A stretch of DNA of 64,000 nucleotides from Myxococcota bacterium (GCA_963169045.1 CAUJDF010000102.1:22637-86636), one strand, 5' to 3'. Positions 7,996 to 17,102 are shown, counted from the first letter of the stretch. Program-made: numbers and translations. Notes: a model not told the origin generated them from the letters alone.

Positions 7996-9888
7996 ATGAC
8001 CTCGATCGTCCTGTTCATCGCGCAGCTGGCGGTCGTCATCGGCGCCTCGCGCCTCATCGGACTGCTCGCGCGCCGCGTCGGTCAGCCGCAGGTGATCGCC
8101 GAGGTCGTCGCCGGCATCTGCCTCGGCCCGTCGCTGCTCGGCTGGCTCTGGCCCGAGGCGATGCGCGCGCTCTTCCCCCCGTCGGGCATGGCGACGCTGG
8201 GGCTCCTGAGCCAGCTCGGCCTGATGCTGTTCATGTTCCTCGTCGGGCTGCACCTCGATCCGGAGCTCCTGCGGGGGCGGGGGCGGGCCTCGGTGACGAT
8301 CAGCCACTCGAGCATCGTCGTGCCGTTCGCGTTCGGCGCCGCGCTCGCCTGGCAGCTGCACGACACGCGCGCGCCCGCCGGGGTCGGCTTCGGCGCCTTC
8401 GCGCTCTTCATGGGCGCCGCCATGAGCGTCACCGCCTTCCCCGTGCTCGCGCGCATCCTCTCCGAGCGCAACCTGATGAGGTCGAAGGTCGGCGCCATCG
8501 CCATCGCGTGCGCGGCGGTCGACGACGTGACCGCGTGGTGCCTGCTGGCGTTCGTCGTCGCCTTCGCGTCGTCGCAGGGGCTGGGCGATGCGGCGCTCAC
8601 GACGATGCTCGCGGTCGCCTACGTCCTGCTCATGCTCTTCGTGGCGCGTCCGTTCCTCGCGCGCGTGGGGGCGCGCGCCGCGACGCGCGAAGGCCTGACA
8701 CAGAACCTCGTCGCCGTCGCCTTCCTGCTGTTGTTCGCCTCGTCGGCAGCGACGGAGCTGATCGGCATCCATGCGCTGTTCGGCGCGTTCCTGCTGGGCG
8801 CGATCATGCCGCGGAGCGGCGGCTTCCCGGAGGCGCTGGCCGAGAAGATCGAAGACGTGGTCGTCGTCGTGCTGCTGCCGATCTTCTTCGCCTGGTCCGG
8901 CCTGCGCACGAGCATCGGGCTGCTCGACTCCCCGCAGGACTGGCTCCTCACCCTCGTCATCATCGCCGTCGCCTGCGCCGGCAAGTTCGGTGGCAGCTTC
9001 GCCGCCGCGCGCCTGACCGGCATGTCCTGGCGGGAGTCGGGCGCCATCGGCATCTTGATGAACACCCGCGGCCTGATGGAGCTGATCGTGCTCAACATCG
9101 GGCTCGACCTGGGCGTCATCTCGACCGAGCTGTTCACGATGCTGGTGCTGATGGCGCTGGCGACGACGTTCATGACCACGCCCCTGCTGCACTGGATCTA
9201 CCCGCCCGACGAGATGGCACGGGAGCCGGCGGCGGCGCCGGCGCCGTCGGTGCTGATGTGCATCTCCGACCCGGCCATCGGGCCGGCGATGGCATCGGTG
9301 GTGGCCTCGATGCGCCGCACCGCACCGCTCTTTGCGCTGCGCCTCGTCGTGCCGGAGCGCGCCGCCACCTACATGCGCGGCGAGCACGAGGACGAGGCCG
9401 AGCCGGTGCTCGAGCCGCTGCTCCTGCGGGGCCGCGCGCTGGGGCTCGACGTGCGCCCGCTGGCGATGGCGTCGTCGGATCCCGCGGCGGACATCTGTCG
9501 CATCGCCGAACGCCACGGCGCCGATCTCATCCTGCTGGGATGCCACAAGCCGCTGCTCGGCCACGATGTGTTCGGCGGCATCGTGCGCGATGTGATGGCG
9601 CACGCGCCGACCGCCGTGGGCGTCCTCGTCGATCGCGGCCTGTCCGACGTGCGGCGCGTGCTCGTCGCCCGGCGCGGCGCCGAGGATGACGGCGCCGCCG
9701 TCGCGCTGGCGCGCACCTTCGGCGCCGAGCTCACCGTCCGCGACCTCGGCGCGGAGGCCGACGAAGCCGAGCTGCTGGCGGTCGGCGGCGGCTACGACCT
9801 CGTCGTCGTCGGCCTGGGACCGAGCCGCCCCGAGCGCCTCGTCAGCGGCTGTCGGGCCTCGGTGCTCACCATCCACCGGCCTGCGTGA
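7996..9888 (+). CDS. CPA2-family cation:proton antiporter with universal-stress-like C-terminus
   Basis: 630 residues. Residues 1 to about 400 are a Kef-type Na+/H+ exchanger membrane domain with about 12 hydrophobic helices, including FPVLARILSERNL and LFGAFLLGAIMPRSGGFPEAL, both characteristic of CPA2. From about residue 418 a cytoplasmic region (SVLMCISDPAIGPAMASVVAS, then HGADLILLGCHKP and APTAVGVLVDRGL) resembles one or two universal stress protein domains, which in related transporters are thought to bind nucleotides and gate transport. It probably exchanges Na+ or K+ for protons in the inner membrane. Its 3' end overlaps the convergent hydrolase gene by 23 bases. Confidence 0.85.
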   Translation: MTSIVLFIAQLAVVIGASRLIGLLARRVGQPQVIAEVVAGICLGPSLLGWLWPEAMRALFPPSGMATLGLLSQLGLMLFMFLVGLHLDPELLRGRGRASVTISHSSIVVPFAFGAALAWQLHDTRAPAGVGFGAFALFMGAAMSVTAFPVLARILSERNLMRSKVGAIAIACAAVDDVTAWCLLAFVVAFASSQGLGDAALTTMLAVAYVLLMLFVARPFLARVGARAATREGLTQNLVAVAFLLLFASSAATELIGIHALFGAFLLGAIMPRSGGFPEALAEKIEDVVVVVLLPIFFAWSGLRTSIGLLDSPQDWLLTLVIIAVACAGKFGGSFAAARLTGMSWRESGAIGILMNTRGLMELIVLNIGLDLGVISTELFTMLVLMALATTFMTTPLLHWIYPPDEMAREPAAAPAPSVLMCISDPAIGPAMASVVASMRRTAPLFALRLVVPERAATYMRGEHEDEAEPVLEPLLLRGRALGLDVRPLAMASSDPAADICRIAERHGADLILLGCHKPLLGHDVFGGIVRDVMAHAPTAVGVLVDRGLSDVRRVLVARRGAEDDGAAVALARTFGAELTVRDLGAEADEAELLAVGGGYDLVVVGLGPSRPERLVSGCRASVLTIHRPA

Positions 9889-10876
9889 GCGCCGTCGGCT
9901 GCGTGTCGCGCTGGTGGAAGCGATACACGGTGGCCGACACGTCGCGGATGACACTGGCGAGCTCGGGGATCGACTCGCCGCGTGTCATCACGCACAACAG
10001 ATACGGGCGCGCGGGAAAGTAGACGATGCCGCAGTCGTGGAGCTGCTGCCGCATCCCCGGCAGATGAACGTCCGATCGGCGCTCGCCGAACTTGTGGGCC
10101 ACCTCGACGGTGTCGGGGACACCCGCCACCAGGCCGTCGCGGAAGCGCGTGCGCGACAACAGGCCGAGCACCCACTCGGACATCTCGGGCCCGAGGTATC
10201 CGGCGTTGAACAGAGACCGGAAGAACGCCGCGTACTCGCGCACCGAGTAGAAATCGTCGTTCACGCCGAGCGCCGGCGGCCGGAGGCCGAGCTCGGAGAA
10301 CGTCCCCAGGAAGCGATCGACCGTCGACACCTCGTGCAGAAGAGCCGCGGCGTCGTTGTCGGACTGGATGATCGCCTGCTCGACGAGGTGCCGGACCGTG
10401 TAGCGGCGGCCGGGCACGAGCGGCGTGGCGACGGGCACCTCCTGGCGAAGGTCGCTGGGCGTGGGCTGGAACTCGACCTCGCGGTCGAGCAGGGCGGGGT
10501 CCTGCTCGGCCATCCGCAGGATCCCCAGCACGGTCGGCAGCTTGAAGAGCGAGGCGGGCGTGAACTTCAGGTCGGCGTCGATGACCAACTCGCGCCCCGA
10601 CTCCAGGTCGTGGACGTCGATGGCGATGGCGCCGAGGCGCGCGTCGGCCCGGGCCTGCGCCACGAGCGCGTTCAGCTCGCCGCGCAGCGTGGCGTAGGAG
10701 CCGCGGTCCGTGCCGAAGCGGCACTCGACGAGCGGCCGCACGCGCTCGTAGCCCGGCAGGCGCTGGCGCTCGACCGCGGGCACCGCCGTCGGAGACGGCG
10801 GACGCGCGCCGCCCAGGCCGAAGCCCAGGACGAAGCCGGTGGCCAGCGCCGCGACGACGAGGAGCAGCCTCTTCAC
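9866..10876 (-). CDS. Class A beta-lactamase-like serine hydrolase, membrane-anchored
   Basis: 336 residues from a GTG that overlaps the stop of the upstream paralogue (GTGA). The N-terminus (VKRLLLVVAALATGFVLGFGLG) is a signal anchor or signal peptide. The penicillin-recognising fold retains the catalytic S-x-x-K (TPASLFK, Ser109 and Lys112) and SDN (172-174). The third motif is HKFG (Lys262) rather than KTG. A conserved C-terminal block reads HDCGIVYFPARPYLLCVMTRG. It may act on beta-lactams, peptidoglycan peptides or an ester; substrate cannot be told. Gene order suggests an operon with the degenerate copy, divergent from an AraC regulator. Confidence 0.75.
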   Translation of the reverse strand: MKRLLLVVAALATGFVLGFGLGGARPPSPTAVPAVERQRLPGYERVRPLVECRFGTDRGSYATLRGELNALVAQARADARLGAIAIDVHDLESGRELVIDADLKFTPASLFKLPTVLGILRMAEQDPALLDREVEFQPTPSDLRQEVPVATPLVPGRRYTVRHLVEQAIIQSDNDAAALLHEVSTVDRFLGTFSELGLRPPALGVNDDFYSVREYAAFFRSLFNAGYLGPEMSEWVLGLLSRTRFRDGLVAGVPDTVEVAHKFGERRSDVHLPGMRQQLHDCGIVYFPARPYLLCVMTRGESIPELASVIRDVSATVYRFHQRDTQPTALTQAGGW

Positions 10877-11691
10877 CGGGCCACCGACACGGCGCCGCCG
10901 GCCTGCAGCGCCTCGTGGACCGGGGCCGACACGCTCCGAACGGCCGCCTCGAAGTCGGCGTCGGCGGGCCCGCGCGCCATGACGCAGAGCACGTACGGGC
11001 GCCAGGGGAGGTGGACGATGCCGCAGTCGTGCCGGTGCCGGGCGCCGTCCGGCGCGATGACATCCCCGGCGACGCGCGAGACCGGGTGGCCCACGCCCGC
11101 GGCGATGCCCTCGCCCCGCGCGCCGGCGTGGGCGAGCGACGCGAGCGCGCGCTCCGAGGCGCGGGGTCCGAGGTAGGTCGCGTTGAAGAGGTACTGGAAC
11201 AACGCCCCGAGCTCGCTCGCGGTGGCGGCGTCGGCGGCCCCGCCCGGCGCGGGCAGGCCGAGGTCGGTCAACGTGCGGTGCAGCGCGTCGGCGGCCACGG
11301 GGGCGTCGAGCGGCGGCGCGGTGCCGGGCTCGGCGGCCTTCACGGCCATGAGCGCCGCCAGACGGCGGAGCCCGGCCGGATCGAAGCGCGCCTCGGGGGC
11401 GATGTCGACCGCCTCGCCCGACTCGAGATCGCGGACGTGGACCGAGACGCGAACGTCCGCCCGGTCGGCTGCCGCCTCGAGGCGGGCGCGCAGGCCGTCG
11501 AGACGCCGCGTCCCCTGCGGCGGCGCGCACTCGAGGAGCGGGCGGACGTGGCGGTAGCCACCCAGCCGTTCGACCCGCGGCGCGACCTGAGTCGCCGCCG
11601 ACGCGGCGCGCTCGTGGCGGGCCAGCCGTCCGGCCCCCACGCCCGCGATGGTCGCCGCGCCCAGCAGGATCGCGAAGCCGAAATGTGGCAT
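10873..11691 (-). CDS. Catalytically degenerate paralogue of the serine hydrolase
   Basis: 272 residues from ATG 11691, chosen for the purine-rich AGGGGGG upstream and the signal-anchor-like N-terminus; an ATG at 11739 is an alternative. It aligns with the downstream hydrolase along its length: LGGYRHVRPLLEC matches LPGYERVRPLVEC, VHVRDLESGEAVDI matches VHDLESGRELVI, and HDCGIVHLPWRPYVLCVMARG matches the same block. The catalytic Ser and Lys are replaced (DPAGLRRL in place of TPASLFKL), about 45 residues holding SDN are absent, and the Lys of the third motif is lost. The frame is intact, so this looks like a retained pseudoenzyme rather than a pseudogene. Confidence 0.75.
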   Translation of the reverse strand: MPHFGFAILLGAATIAGVGAGRLARHERAASAATQVAPRVERLGGYRHVRPLLECAPPQGTRRLDGLRARLEAAADRADVRVSVHVRDLESGEAVDIAPEARFDPAGLRRLAALMAVKAAEPGTAPPLDAPVAADALHRTLTDLGLPAPGGAADAATASELGALFQYLFNATYLGPRASERALASLAHAGARGEGIAAGVGHPVSRVAGDVIAPDGARHRHDCGIVHLPWRPYVLCVMARGPADADFEAAVRSVSAPVHEALQAGGAVSVAR

Positions 11692-11764
11692 GGCCGCCCC
11701 CCTGAGCAAGAGACGAGCCACCCGGAATCCTTCAGTCATCGAAGGTCGGCAGGTCTCCGAAGGT

Positions 11765-11780
11765 GCCAAGCGCGCTTGGC
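11765..11780. promoter_or_regulatory. Perfect 16-bp palindrome, candidate operator
   Basis: GCCAAGCGCGCTTGGC is perfectly self-complementary and lies in the divergent region between the hydrolase pair (-) and the AraC-type gene (+). Its position suits an operator for one or both promoters; the binding protein is unknown. Confidence 0.4.
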
Positions 11781-11868
11781 GGTGGTGTCCATCCGGTGAC
11801 GCAAAATGTGCCGGAGTGCGCCGGAGGGGCTTGCCACGGTTCGCCGCGCCGGCCTAAACGACGGAGCG

Positions 11869-12663
11869 ATGGCCGAGGCGCGGCAACCAGAAGAGGCGGC
11901 GCTCGACGTCGACGCGGTGGACCGCCCGGCGTTCGCGCTGACGGACGAGTGGCCGCCGTTGCGGAGCGCGGTCCACGCGCACGCCAAACATCAGTTGCTG
12001 TTCTGCGCGCGCGGCAGCCTGACGCTCGAGGTGGACGAGGCCGCGTGGCTGCTGCCGCCGCAGCGCGCCGCATGGATCGGCGCCGGCGTGCCCCACCGGG
12101 TCGAGGCGGCGGCGCCGGTGGCCCTGCGCACGATCTACTTCGCGGCGTCCGCCGCGGGCGTGCCGGCGGCCCGCTGCGCGGTGTTCGCCATGGACGGGCA
12201 CGCGCGGGCGATGGTGCAGCACGCGATGCGCTGGGGTCCCGAACACGCGCCCACGCCGCTCAGCGCCAGCTACTTCGACGCGCTCGGGCGCCTGTGCGCC
12301 GAGTGGGCCGACCGCGCCGGGCGCTGGCACCTGCCGGTGGCGCGCAGCCCGGAGGTCGCGGCGGCGATGCGGCACACGCGCGCGCACCTGGCGACCGCCA
12401 CCGTCGAGTCGGCGGCGGCGGCGGCGGGCGTCTCGGTCCGGTCGCTGTCGCGCCGCTTCACCGCCGAGACCGGCGACTCGTGGCGCGCCTATCTGCAGGC
12501 CGCCCGCATGCTCGAGGCGATGGAGCGCCTCGCCGTCGCCGAGACGCCGGTCATCGAGGTCGCGCTGGCAGTCGGCTTCGACGGCGCCTCCGCGTTCACG
12601 CACGCGTTCAAGCGGTTCGCGGGCCTCACGCCGTCGGCGTGGCGGGCGGCCTCGACCGCCTGA
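11869..12663 (+). CDS. AraC/XylS-family transcriptional regulator, cupin sensor
   Basis: 264 residues from ATG 11869; an in-frame ATG at 11806 would add 21 residues, and neither has an ideal ribosome-binding site. The N-terminal half is a cupin with HAHAKHQLLFCARGSLTL and WLLPPQRAAWIGAGVPHRV, the arrangement of NimR-like AraC regulators. The C-terminal 100 residues are a two-HTH AraC domain (SVRSLSRRFTAETGDSW and VALAVGFDGASAFTHAFKRF, then the GLTPSAWR signature). The effector is unknown. It is transcribed divergently from the hydrolase pair with a palindrome between them, so regulation of that pair is a reasonable inference. Confidence 0.85.
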   Translation: MAEARQPEEAALDVDAVDRPAFALTDEWPPLRSAVHAHAKHQLLFCARGSLTLEVDEAAWLLPPQRAAWIGAGVPHRVEAAAPVALRTIYFAASAAGVPAARCAVFAMDGHARAMVQHAMRWGPEHAPTPLSASYFDALGRLCAEWADRAGRWHLPVARSPEVAAAMRHTRAHLATATVESAAAAAGVSVRSLSRRFTAETGDSWRAYLQAARMLEAMERLAVAETPVIEVALAVGFDGASAFTHAFKRFAGLTPSAWRAASTA

Positions 12664-12754
12664 CCGATTCGAGCAACTCGCTGGCCGTCTGTCGCAAGAC
12701 GACACATCCCGCGCCGCGTATCGTGCCGCCGACTTCGCCACTCGGAGGTACGCC

Positions 12755-14215
12755 ATGCGCTTCGTCTCTCTCGTCGCCCTGCTGTCCCTCGCCGCCTGCG
12801 CCGAGACGCCGCCCGCGTCGGCGCCGGCGCCGGCGACCGTGGGCGGGTTCGCCGGCAAGGCCGACGACGTCGGCGCCGCGCGCCCCTACGGCGGCCCGGA
12901 CGCGGCGCGGTGGCAGACCGAGGCCGTGCTCGCCAACGCGGCGCGCGCGGCGCTGGCGGCCGCGCCGGCGGGCGCGCTCGTGTCGATCCCCACGCGGCTC
13001 CACGACACGGGCGACCGGCCGTTCGGCGACGGGCAGACCAACGCGGTGGCGCGCATGGAGGCGTGGTCGGCGCCGCGGCCGCCGCTGGTGGCGACGCTGC
13101 TGCCGGCGACCGGCGAGGTGCGGTTCGCCCTCGACCGGACGCTGGTGGCCGACGCGCTCGTGGTCGACTACGGCCTGTCGGAGGCGCAGCCCGCGCCGAC
13201 CGGCAGCGTGACGCTGCCGCTCGCGGCCGACGCGGACGGCGACCGGCACGCGACGTGGACGCTGCCCGCCGGCGTGGACTTCGCCGCGGCGGTGAGCGAG
13301 GGGTGGGCGCTGGTGCGGCCCGCCGGCTGGCGCGACGCGTTCCCGCTGCGGTTCCGGTTCCCGCGGCACGGCGTCGACGAGATGGTGGCGAGCGTGCCGG
13401 CGGACCGTCGCGCGGCGAACCTCATCGATCCTGCGGGCATCGCCGGCACGAACCCGGGCGCCGAGGCGCTGCCGGGCCACGCCGGCCCGTTCCGCAACGA
13501 GCGGGTCCACGCCGGCGCGGGCGAGGCGGTGACCGCGGTGGGCGGCGCGCGCGCCTGGACGCGGGCCAACCCGTTCAAGCAGTTGTACCTCTGCCTCGAC
13601 GGGCGCGACCACGCCGCGGAGGCCGCCGCGGGCGTGCCGAGCGGCGCCGGTTGGCACGTGATCGGCGATCCGGCCGAGACGCTGCTGAACACGCTCGAGG
13701 ACGGCGCGCTGCTCGCCGGCTGGGCCTCGGAGTCGCCGCCGGCGGCGTTCGACGCCGCACTCGGCGACGGCGGCGCGGCCTACGGCCTGACCGAGGTGGC
13801 GACGTTCGGCTGGCTGCGGCCCGGCGAGGCGCTCGTGACCGGCCGGCGCGACGCGTCGCGGGTCTTCCACTGGTTCGCCGCCGACGAGGCGCCCCGCTGC
13901 CTCGAGGTGTGGGTGCACGAATGCCGCCCCGGCGCCGACATGACCTTCGCCTGCGCGGGCCGCCCGGTGCGGTTCGAGGCCGAGGTCCGGACGGCGTGGG
14001 GCGAGCGCGCCGTGCTCGTCGGCGACCACCCCGCGCTTGGCGGCTGGGACGTCGCCCGCGGCGTGGCGATGGATCCGGTGGCCTGGCCGCTGTGGGCGGC
14101 GACGGTCGAGCTGCCCCCGGGCGAGACGGTGCGGTTCAAGGTGGTGACGGTGGGCGCCGACGGCAGCGTGACGTGGCCCGCGGGGCCGGACCAGGTGCTG
14201 ACCGCGCCGCGTTGA
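12755..14215 (+). CDS. Lipoprotein with C-terminal CBM20 starch-binding domain
   Basis: 486 residues with a strong ribosome-binding site (CGGAGGTAC). The signal MRFVSLVALLSLAAC ends in a lipobox. The central 350 residues, with a few Cys, contain no domain I recognise. The last 90 residues fit CBM20: VRFEAEVRTAWGERAVLVG, then PALGGWDV with the starch-contacting Trp, WPLWAATVELPPGE and VRFKVV. The protein probably binds alpha-glucan at the cell envelope. A sigma-like gene follows after 35 bases. A cytoplasmic malQ occurs earlier in the window but is not linked in an operon. Confidence 0.75.
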   Translation: MRFVSLVALLSLAACAETPPASAPAPATVGGFAGKADDVGAARPYGGPDAARWQTEAVLANAARAALAAAPAGALVSIPTRLHDTGDRPFGDGQTNAVARMEAWSAPRPPLVATLLPATGEVRFALDRTLVADALVVDYGLSEAQPAPTGSVTLPLAADADGDRHATWTLPAGVDFAAAVSEGWALVRPAGWRDAFPLRFRFPRHGVDEMVASVPADRRAANLIDPAGIAGTNPGAEALPGHAGPFRNERVHAGAGEAVTAVGGARAWTRANPFKQLYLCLDGRDHAAEAAAGVPSGAGWHVIGDPAETLLNTLEDGALLAGWASESPPAAFDAALGDGGAAYGLTEVATFGWLRPGEALVTGRRDASRVFHWFAADEAPRCLEVWVHECRPGADMTFACAGRPVRFEAEVRTAWGERAVLVGDHPALGGWDVARGVAMDPVAWPLWAATVELPPGETVRFKVVTVGADGSVTWPAGPDQVLTAPR

Positions 14216-14250
14216 CGCATCCACCCCTCCCCGTCGTACAAAGCGGCGCG

Positions 14251-15048
14251 ATGCCGGCCTCGCTCCCCGCCTGGACGTCCGAGCTCGACGCGCGCCTCTG
14301 CGCGCTCGTGCGCCGGATCGTGGCGCGCGACCGCCCCGACGAGGCGTGGCGCGCGCTGCTCGTCGCCGTCGCGCCCCACGTCGAGCGCTGGGCGCGGCAC
14401 AGCGGGATGCTGCGACGCTGCGGCCTCGCGAACGACGACGAGGCCCGCGCGGTGCTGGTCGAGGTGCTCGAGCGGCTGGCGCGGCGCGGATACGAGAACC
14501 TGGCGCTGTTCGCCGGCCGCCACCCGCCCGACGGCGCGCCGGACGCCGCGGCGGCCACCCTGCCGCGCCCGCCCGGCGACGCGCTCGACGTGTTCGCGCG
14601 GGTCTGCGCGCTCGACGAGGACGACGGCGACGACGAGGCGGAGGGCACGCCGCTGCGCGCGTGGCTGATCACGCTGACGCGCTTCGCCGTGCGGGACCAC
14701 CTGCGCAAGCGCCTCGGCCCCCCGGCCCGCGGCGAGCCCGGGCCCTCGAAGCGCGGCGTGAACACGAACGCCGACCGGCTCGACGACGGGGCGCCGGCGG
14801 GCGCGGCGCGGCCGCCGGTGACCGACTGGCTGGCGATGAAGGCGGTGGTCGACGACGTGGCCGCCTGCACGGCGACGTTCCCGCCGGCGATGCGCACGGC
14901 GTTCGCGCTGTGGCTCGCCGACGCGAGCTTCGAGGACATCGCCGCGCAGCTCGGCCTCGAGGACGCGGCCCGCGCGCGGGCCCTCGTGCGCGCCGGCCAG
15001 GCGCGGCTGCGCGCCCGCTTCGGGAACGTCAGCTCGCCTCGCAGATGA
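14251..15048 (+). CDS. Sigma-70-like (ECF-type) factor
   Basis: 265 residues from ATG 14251, with no good ribosome-binding site. The first half contains a region-2-like helical block (DDEARAVLVEVLERL, AWLITLTRFAVRDHLRKRL). The last 70 residues look like a region 4 HTH (FPPAMRTAFALWLADASFED, then QLGLEDAARARALVRAGQARL). A charged, low-complexity linker separates them. Such divergent sigma-like proteins are common in myxobacteria. No anti-sigma gene is adjacent; the CBM20 lipoprotein upstream may be in the same operon. The 3' end overlaps the convergent lipoprotein gene by 20 bases. Confidence 0.6.
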   Translation: MPASLPAWTSELDARLCALVRRIVARDRPDEAWRALLVAVAPHVERWARHSGMLRRCGLANDDEARAVLVEVLERLARRGYENLALFAGRHPPDGAPDAAAATLPRPPGDALDVFARVCALDEDDGDDEAEGTPLRAWLITLTRFAVRDHLRKRLGPPARGEPGPSKRGVNTNADRLDDGAPAGAARPPVTDWLAMKAVVDDVAACTATFPPAMRTAFALWLADASFEDIAAQLGLEDAARARALVRAGQARLRARFGNVSSPRR

Positions 15049-16399
15049 GCGGCGGCGGCGCGCCGCACACGCCCGCGCCCTGACAGGCGAGGCCGGCCGC
15101 GCACAGACCGCCGGTCGCCGCGCAGTCTTCGCCCTCGCCGGCGGGGCGCACGCAGCGCTGGCCGTTGCACGCGAGGCCGGCGTCGCACTGCTCCCCGGCC
15201 GCCCGCGCCTCGGGGTTGCAGGGCTGGCCCTCGCCGCCGGTCTCGGCACAGACCGGTATGCCCGACGCGAAGTCGCAGGCGAGGCCGGCGGCGCAGCGCC
15301 CGTCGCAGGGCTCGCCGACGCCGGGCAGCGCCGCGCAGTTGCCGGTGCCGCCGGGGCCGTCGAACAGACCGTCGCAGAAGCCCGACACGCAGAACTCGTT
15401 GGCGCGGCACTCCGCGCCGTCCTCGAGCAGCGGGCGACACGCGCCGAGCGTGTGGAACGGCTCGATGCCGCAGAACAGGCCCTCGACGCAGCCGCCGCCG
15501 AAGGTGCAGGACTCGCCTTCGCGGCGCAGCGGCAGGCACGTGGCGCCGCTCAGGTCCGGGGGCGACGCGGCGTTGCCGACGCGGTCCTCGGGGGCGACGC
15601 AGGTGAAGCCGTCCTTGCAGAGACCGAGCACCTCGCAGTTGCCGCCTTCGCCCGGCAGCTCGATGCACGTGCCGGTGCCGTTCACGTCGCAGAAGGCCTC
15701 GCCGGGCGGGTCGCAGGGCAGCCAGCCTTGGCCCATGACGCAGCGCTCGCCGATGCGGGGGCGCTGCTCCCCGCCCCCGGCGGACGCGCACCGGAAGGTC
15801 TCGCAGGTGCGGCTCGCGGGGTTGCACCAGAGGCCCTGCCGGCAGTCGCTGGCGGTCAGGGCGATCGGCGCGCACGCCTCGCCCTGGTCCTTGTCGCCGG
15901 CGAAGATGCCGCAGCTCGTCTTGACGCACTGCGTCGCGAAGACCTGCAGGTCGCCGCCGCACGCGAGATCGTCGGCGAAGAACGCGGTCTGGCGGGCGAC
16001 GCAGTCGCCGCTGTACTCGAGGCCCGCCGTCTCGCCCTGGGCGAGGATGGCCTCGTACTTCTGCGTCTCGCCGGCGACGCAGGCCGCCGCGTCGGCGTAG
16101 CCGCCGAAGCCTTCGGACGAGGCGCTGCAGTCGCACGCGAAGAGGCGGGCGCAGAAGCGCTCCGCCCAGGTCGCCGCGGCGTCCGCGCGGTCGATCGGCG
16201 GACCGCCCGAGCCGACGCCCGCGCTCGGGTCGACGCCGCCGCCCCCGGCGCCGCCGTCACCGCCCGCGCCGCCGCCTCCGCCTCCGCCCGCGCCGCCCGC
16301 GGCGCCACCGCCGCCCGCGCCGCCCTCGCCACCGCCGTCGTCGCCCTCACACGCCCACAGCGCCAGCGCCGCGAGCGCCACGATCCAGGACCGTCGCAT
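15029..16399 (-). CDS. Cys-rich lipoprotein with Gly-rich linker
   Basis: 456 residues, with GGAGG upstream of the ATG. The signal MRRSWIVALAALALWAC ends in a lipobox and is followed by about 45 residues of almost pure Gly/Ala/Asp. Next is a domain with paired Cys (FCARLFACDC) and then many short Cys modules of the pattern G-x-x-C-x(4-6)-C-x-x-G-L-x-C, as in Dickkopf-type or EGF-like Cys-rich proteins of myxobacteria. All Cys could pair in the periplasm or on the cell surface. No enzymatic motif is seen. The Gly tract probably spaces the domains from the membrane. Confidence 0.75.
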   Translation of the reverse strand: MRRSWIVALAALALWACEGDDGGGEGGAGGGGAAGGAGGGGGGGAGGDGGAGGGGVDPSAGVGSGGPPIDRADAAATWAERFCARLFACDCSASSEGFGGYADAAACVAGETQKYEAILAQGETAGLEYSGDCVARQTAFFADDLACGGDLQVFATQCVKTSCGIFAGDKDQGEACAPIALTASDCRQGLWCNPASRTCETFRCASAGGGEQRPRIGERCVMGQGWLPCDPPGEAFCDVNGTGTCIELPGEGGNCEVLGLCKDGFTCVAPEDRVGNAASPPDLSGATCLPLRREGESCTFGGGCVEGLFCGIEPFHTLGACRPLLEDGAECRANEFCVSGFCDGLFDGPGGTGNCAALPGVGEPCDGRCAAGLACDFASGIPVCAETGGEGQPCNPEARAAGEQCDAGLACNGQRCVRPAGEGEDCAATGGLCAAGLACQGAGVCGAPPPLICEAS

Positions 16400-16496
16400 C
16401 GGTCACCTCCCGATGCCTCCAATACGGCACATGCCGGCGAATCATCAGCCGTCCCCTCCTGATTCCGTACGAATTCAGCCGTACCATGCGGATCTC

Positions 16497-17102
16497 GTGC
16501 GCGCCGCCCTCCTCCTGACCGTCCTGCTCGCGCCGCCGGTCCGCGCCGCGCCGCCCGACTGCGCCCGCGCGGCGCGACCCTTCGTCAACCGCGGCACGGT
16601 CAGCGAGGGCGCGGCCTGCGACGTCTGGGTGGTCGCCGGCGACGCGGCGGTGGGCGGGGTGTCCGAGGGGACGTTGGGATGGCCCGATCCGGTCACCGCG
16701 CCGCCGTACCGCCTCGAGCTCACGGTGCAGCGCCTCACGCCCGACGGCCGGCACAGCATGGAGATCGGCTTCCTCGGCGGCTGGATCGTCGTGCGCGACG
16801 GCGAGGCGGGGCTCTACACGTCCGAGGCCCAGTTCGCGCGCGACGGCTTCCGCGCGGCGCCGGGGCTCGACACACGCCGCGCCTTCCAGGTGGTGATCGT
16901 GCACGCCGACGGCGAGGTGCGCTGGTCGATCGACGGACGCGAGGTGGGGCGCGAGCCGACGGCGCGGACGAACTCGAGCTTCGTGACGACGGTCAAGGGC
17001 CCGCCCGGGACGCGCCCGCGCATGCTGGTGCGGGGATACCGGGTGGAGGCGCTCTCCCGAACGCCCTCAGCCGCGCGCACGCCCGGTCCAGCGCCGCGCT
17101 GA
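16497..17102 (+). CDS. Secreted protein of unknown function, beta-sandwich-like
   Basis: 201 residues from GTG 16497, chosen because it gives a standard signal peptide (VRAALLLTVLLAPPVRAAPP); the frame extends upstream to 16413 without one. The mature part alternates short hydrophobic and polar strands (YRLELTVQRL, SMEIGFLGGWIVVRDG, FQVVIVHADGEVRWSIDGREVG), suggesting a concanavalin-like beta sandwich. The family is not recognised. The last 110 bases overlap the end of the convergent kinase gene. Confidence 0.55.
   Translation: MRAALLLTVLLAPPVRAAPPDCARAARPFVNRGTVSEGAACDVWVVAGDAAVGGVSEGTLGWPDPVTAPPYRLELTVQRLTPDGRHSMEIGFLGGWIVVRDGEAGLYTSEAQFARDGFRAAPGLDTRRAFQVVIVHADGEVRWSIDGREVGREPTARTNSSFVTTVKGPPGTRPRMLVRGYRVEALSRTPSAARTPGPAPR

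Noticed and set aside
10873..11691. Calling the first hydrolase paralogue a pseudogene
   Set aside because: The frame is intact, has a start site and signal sequence, and is coupled to the next gene; only catalytic residues are lost.
16425..16436. Inverted repeat CGGCA/TGCCG between the Cys-rich lipoprotein and the secreted protein gene
   Set aside because: Arms of only 5 bp are expected by chance in such GC-rich sequence.
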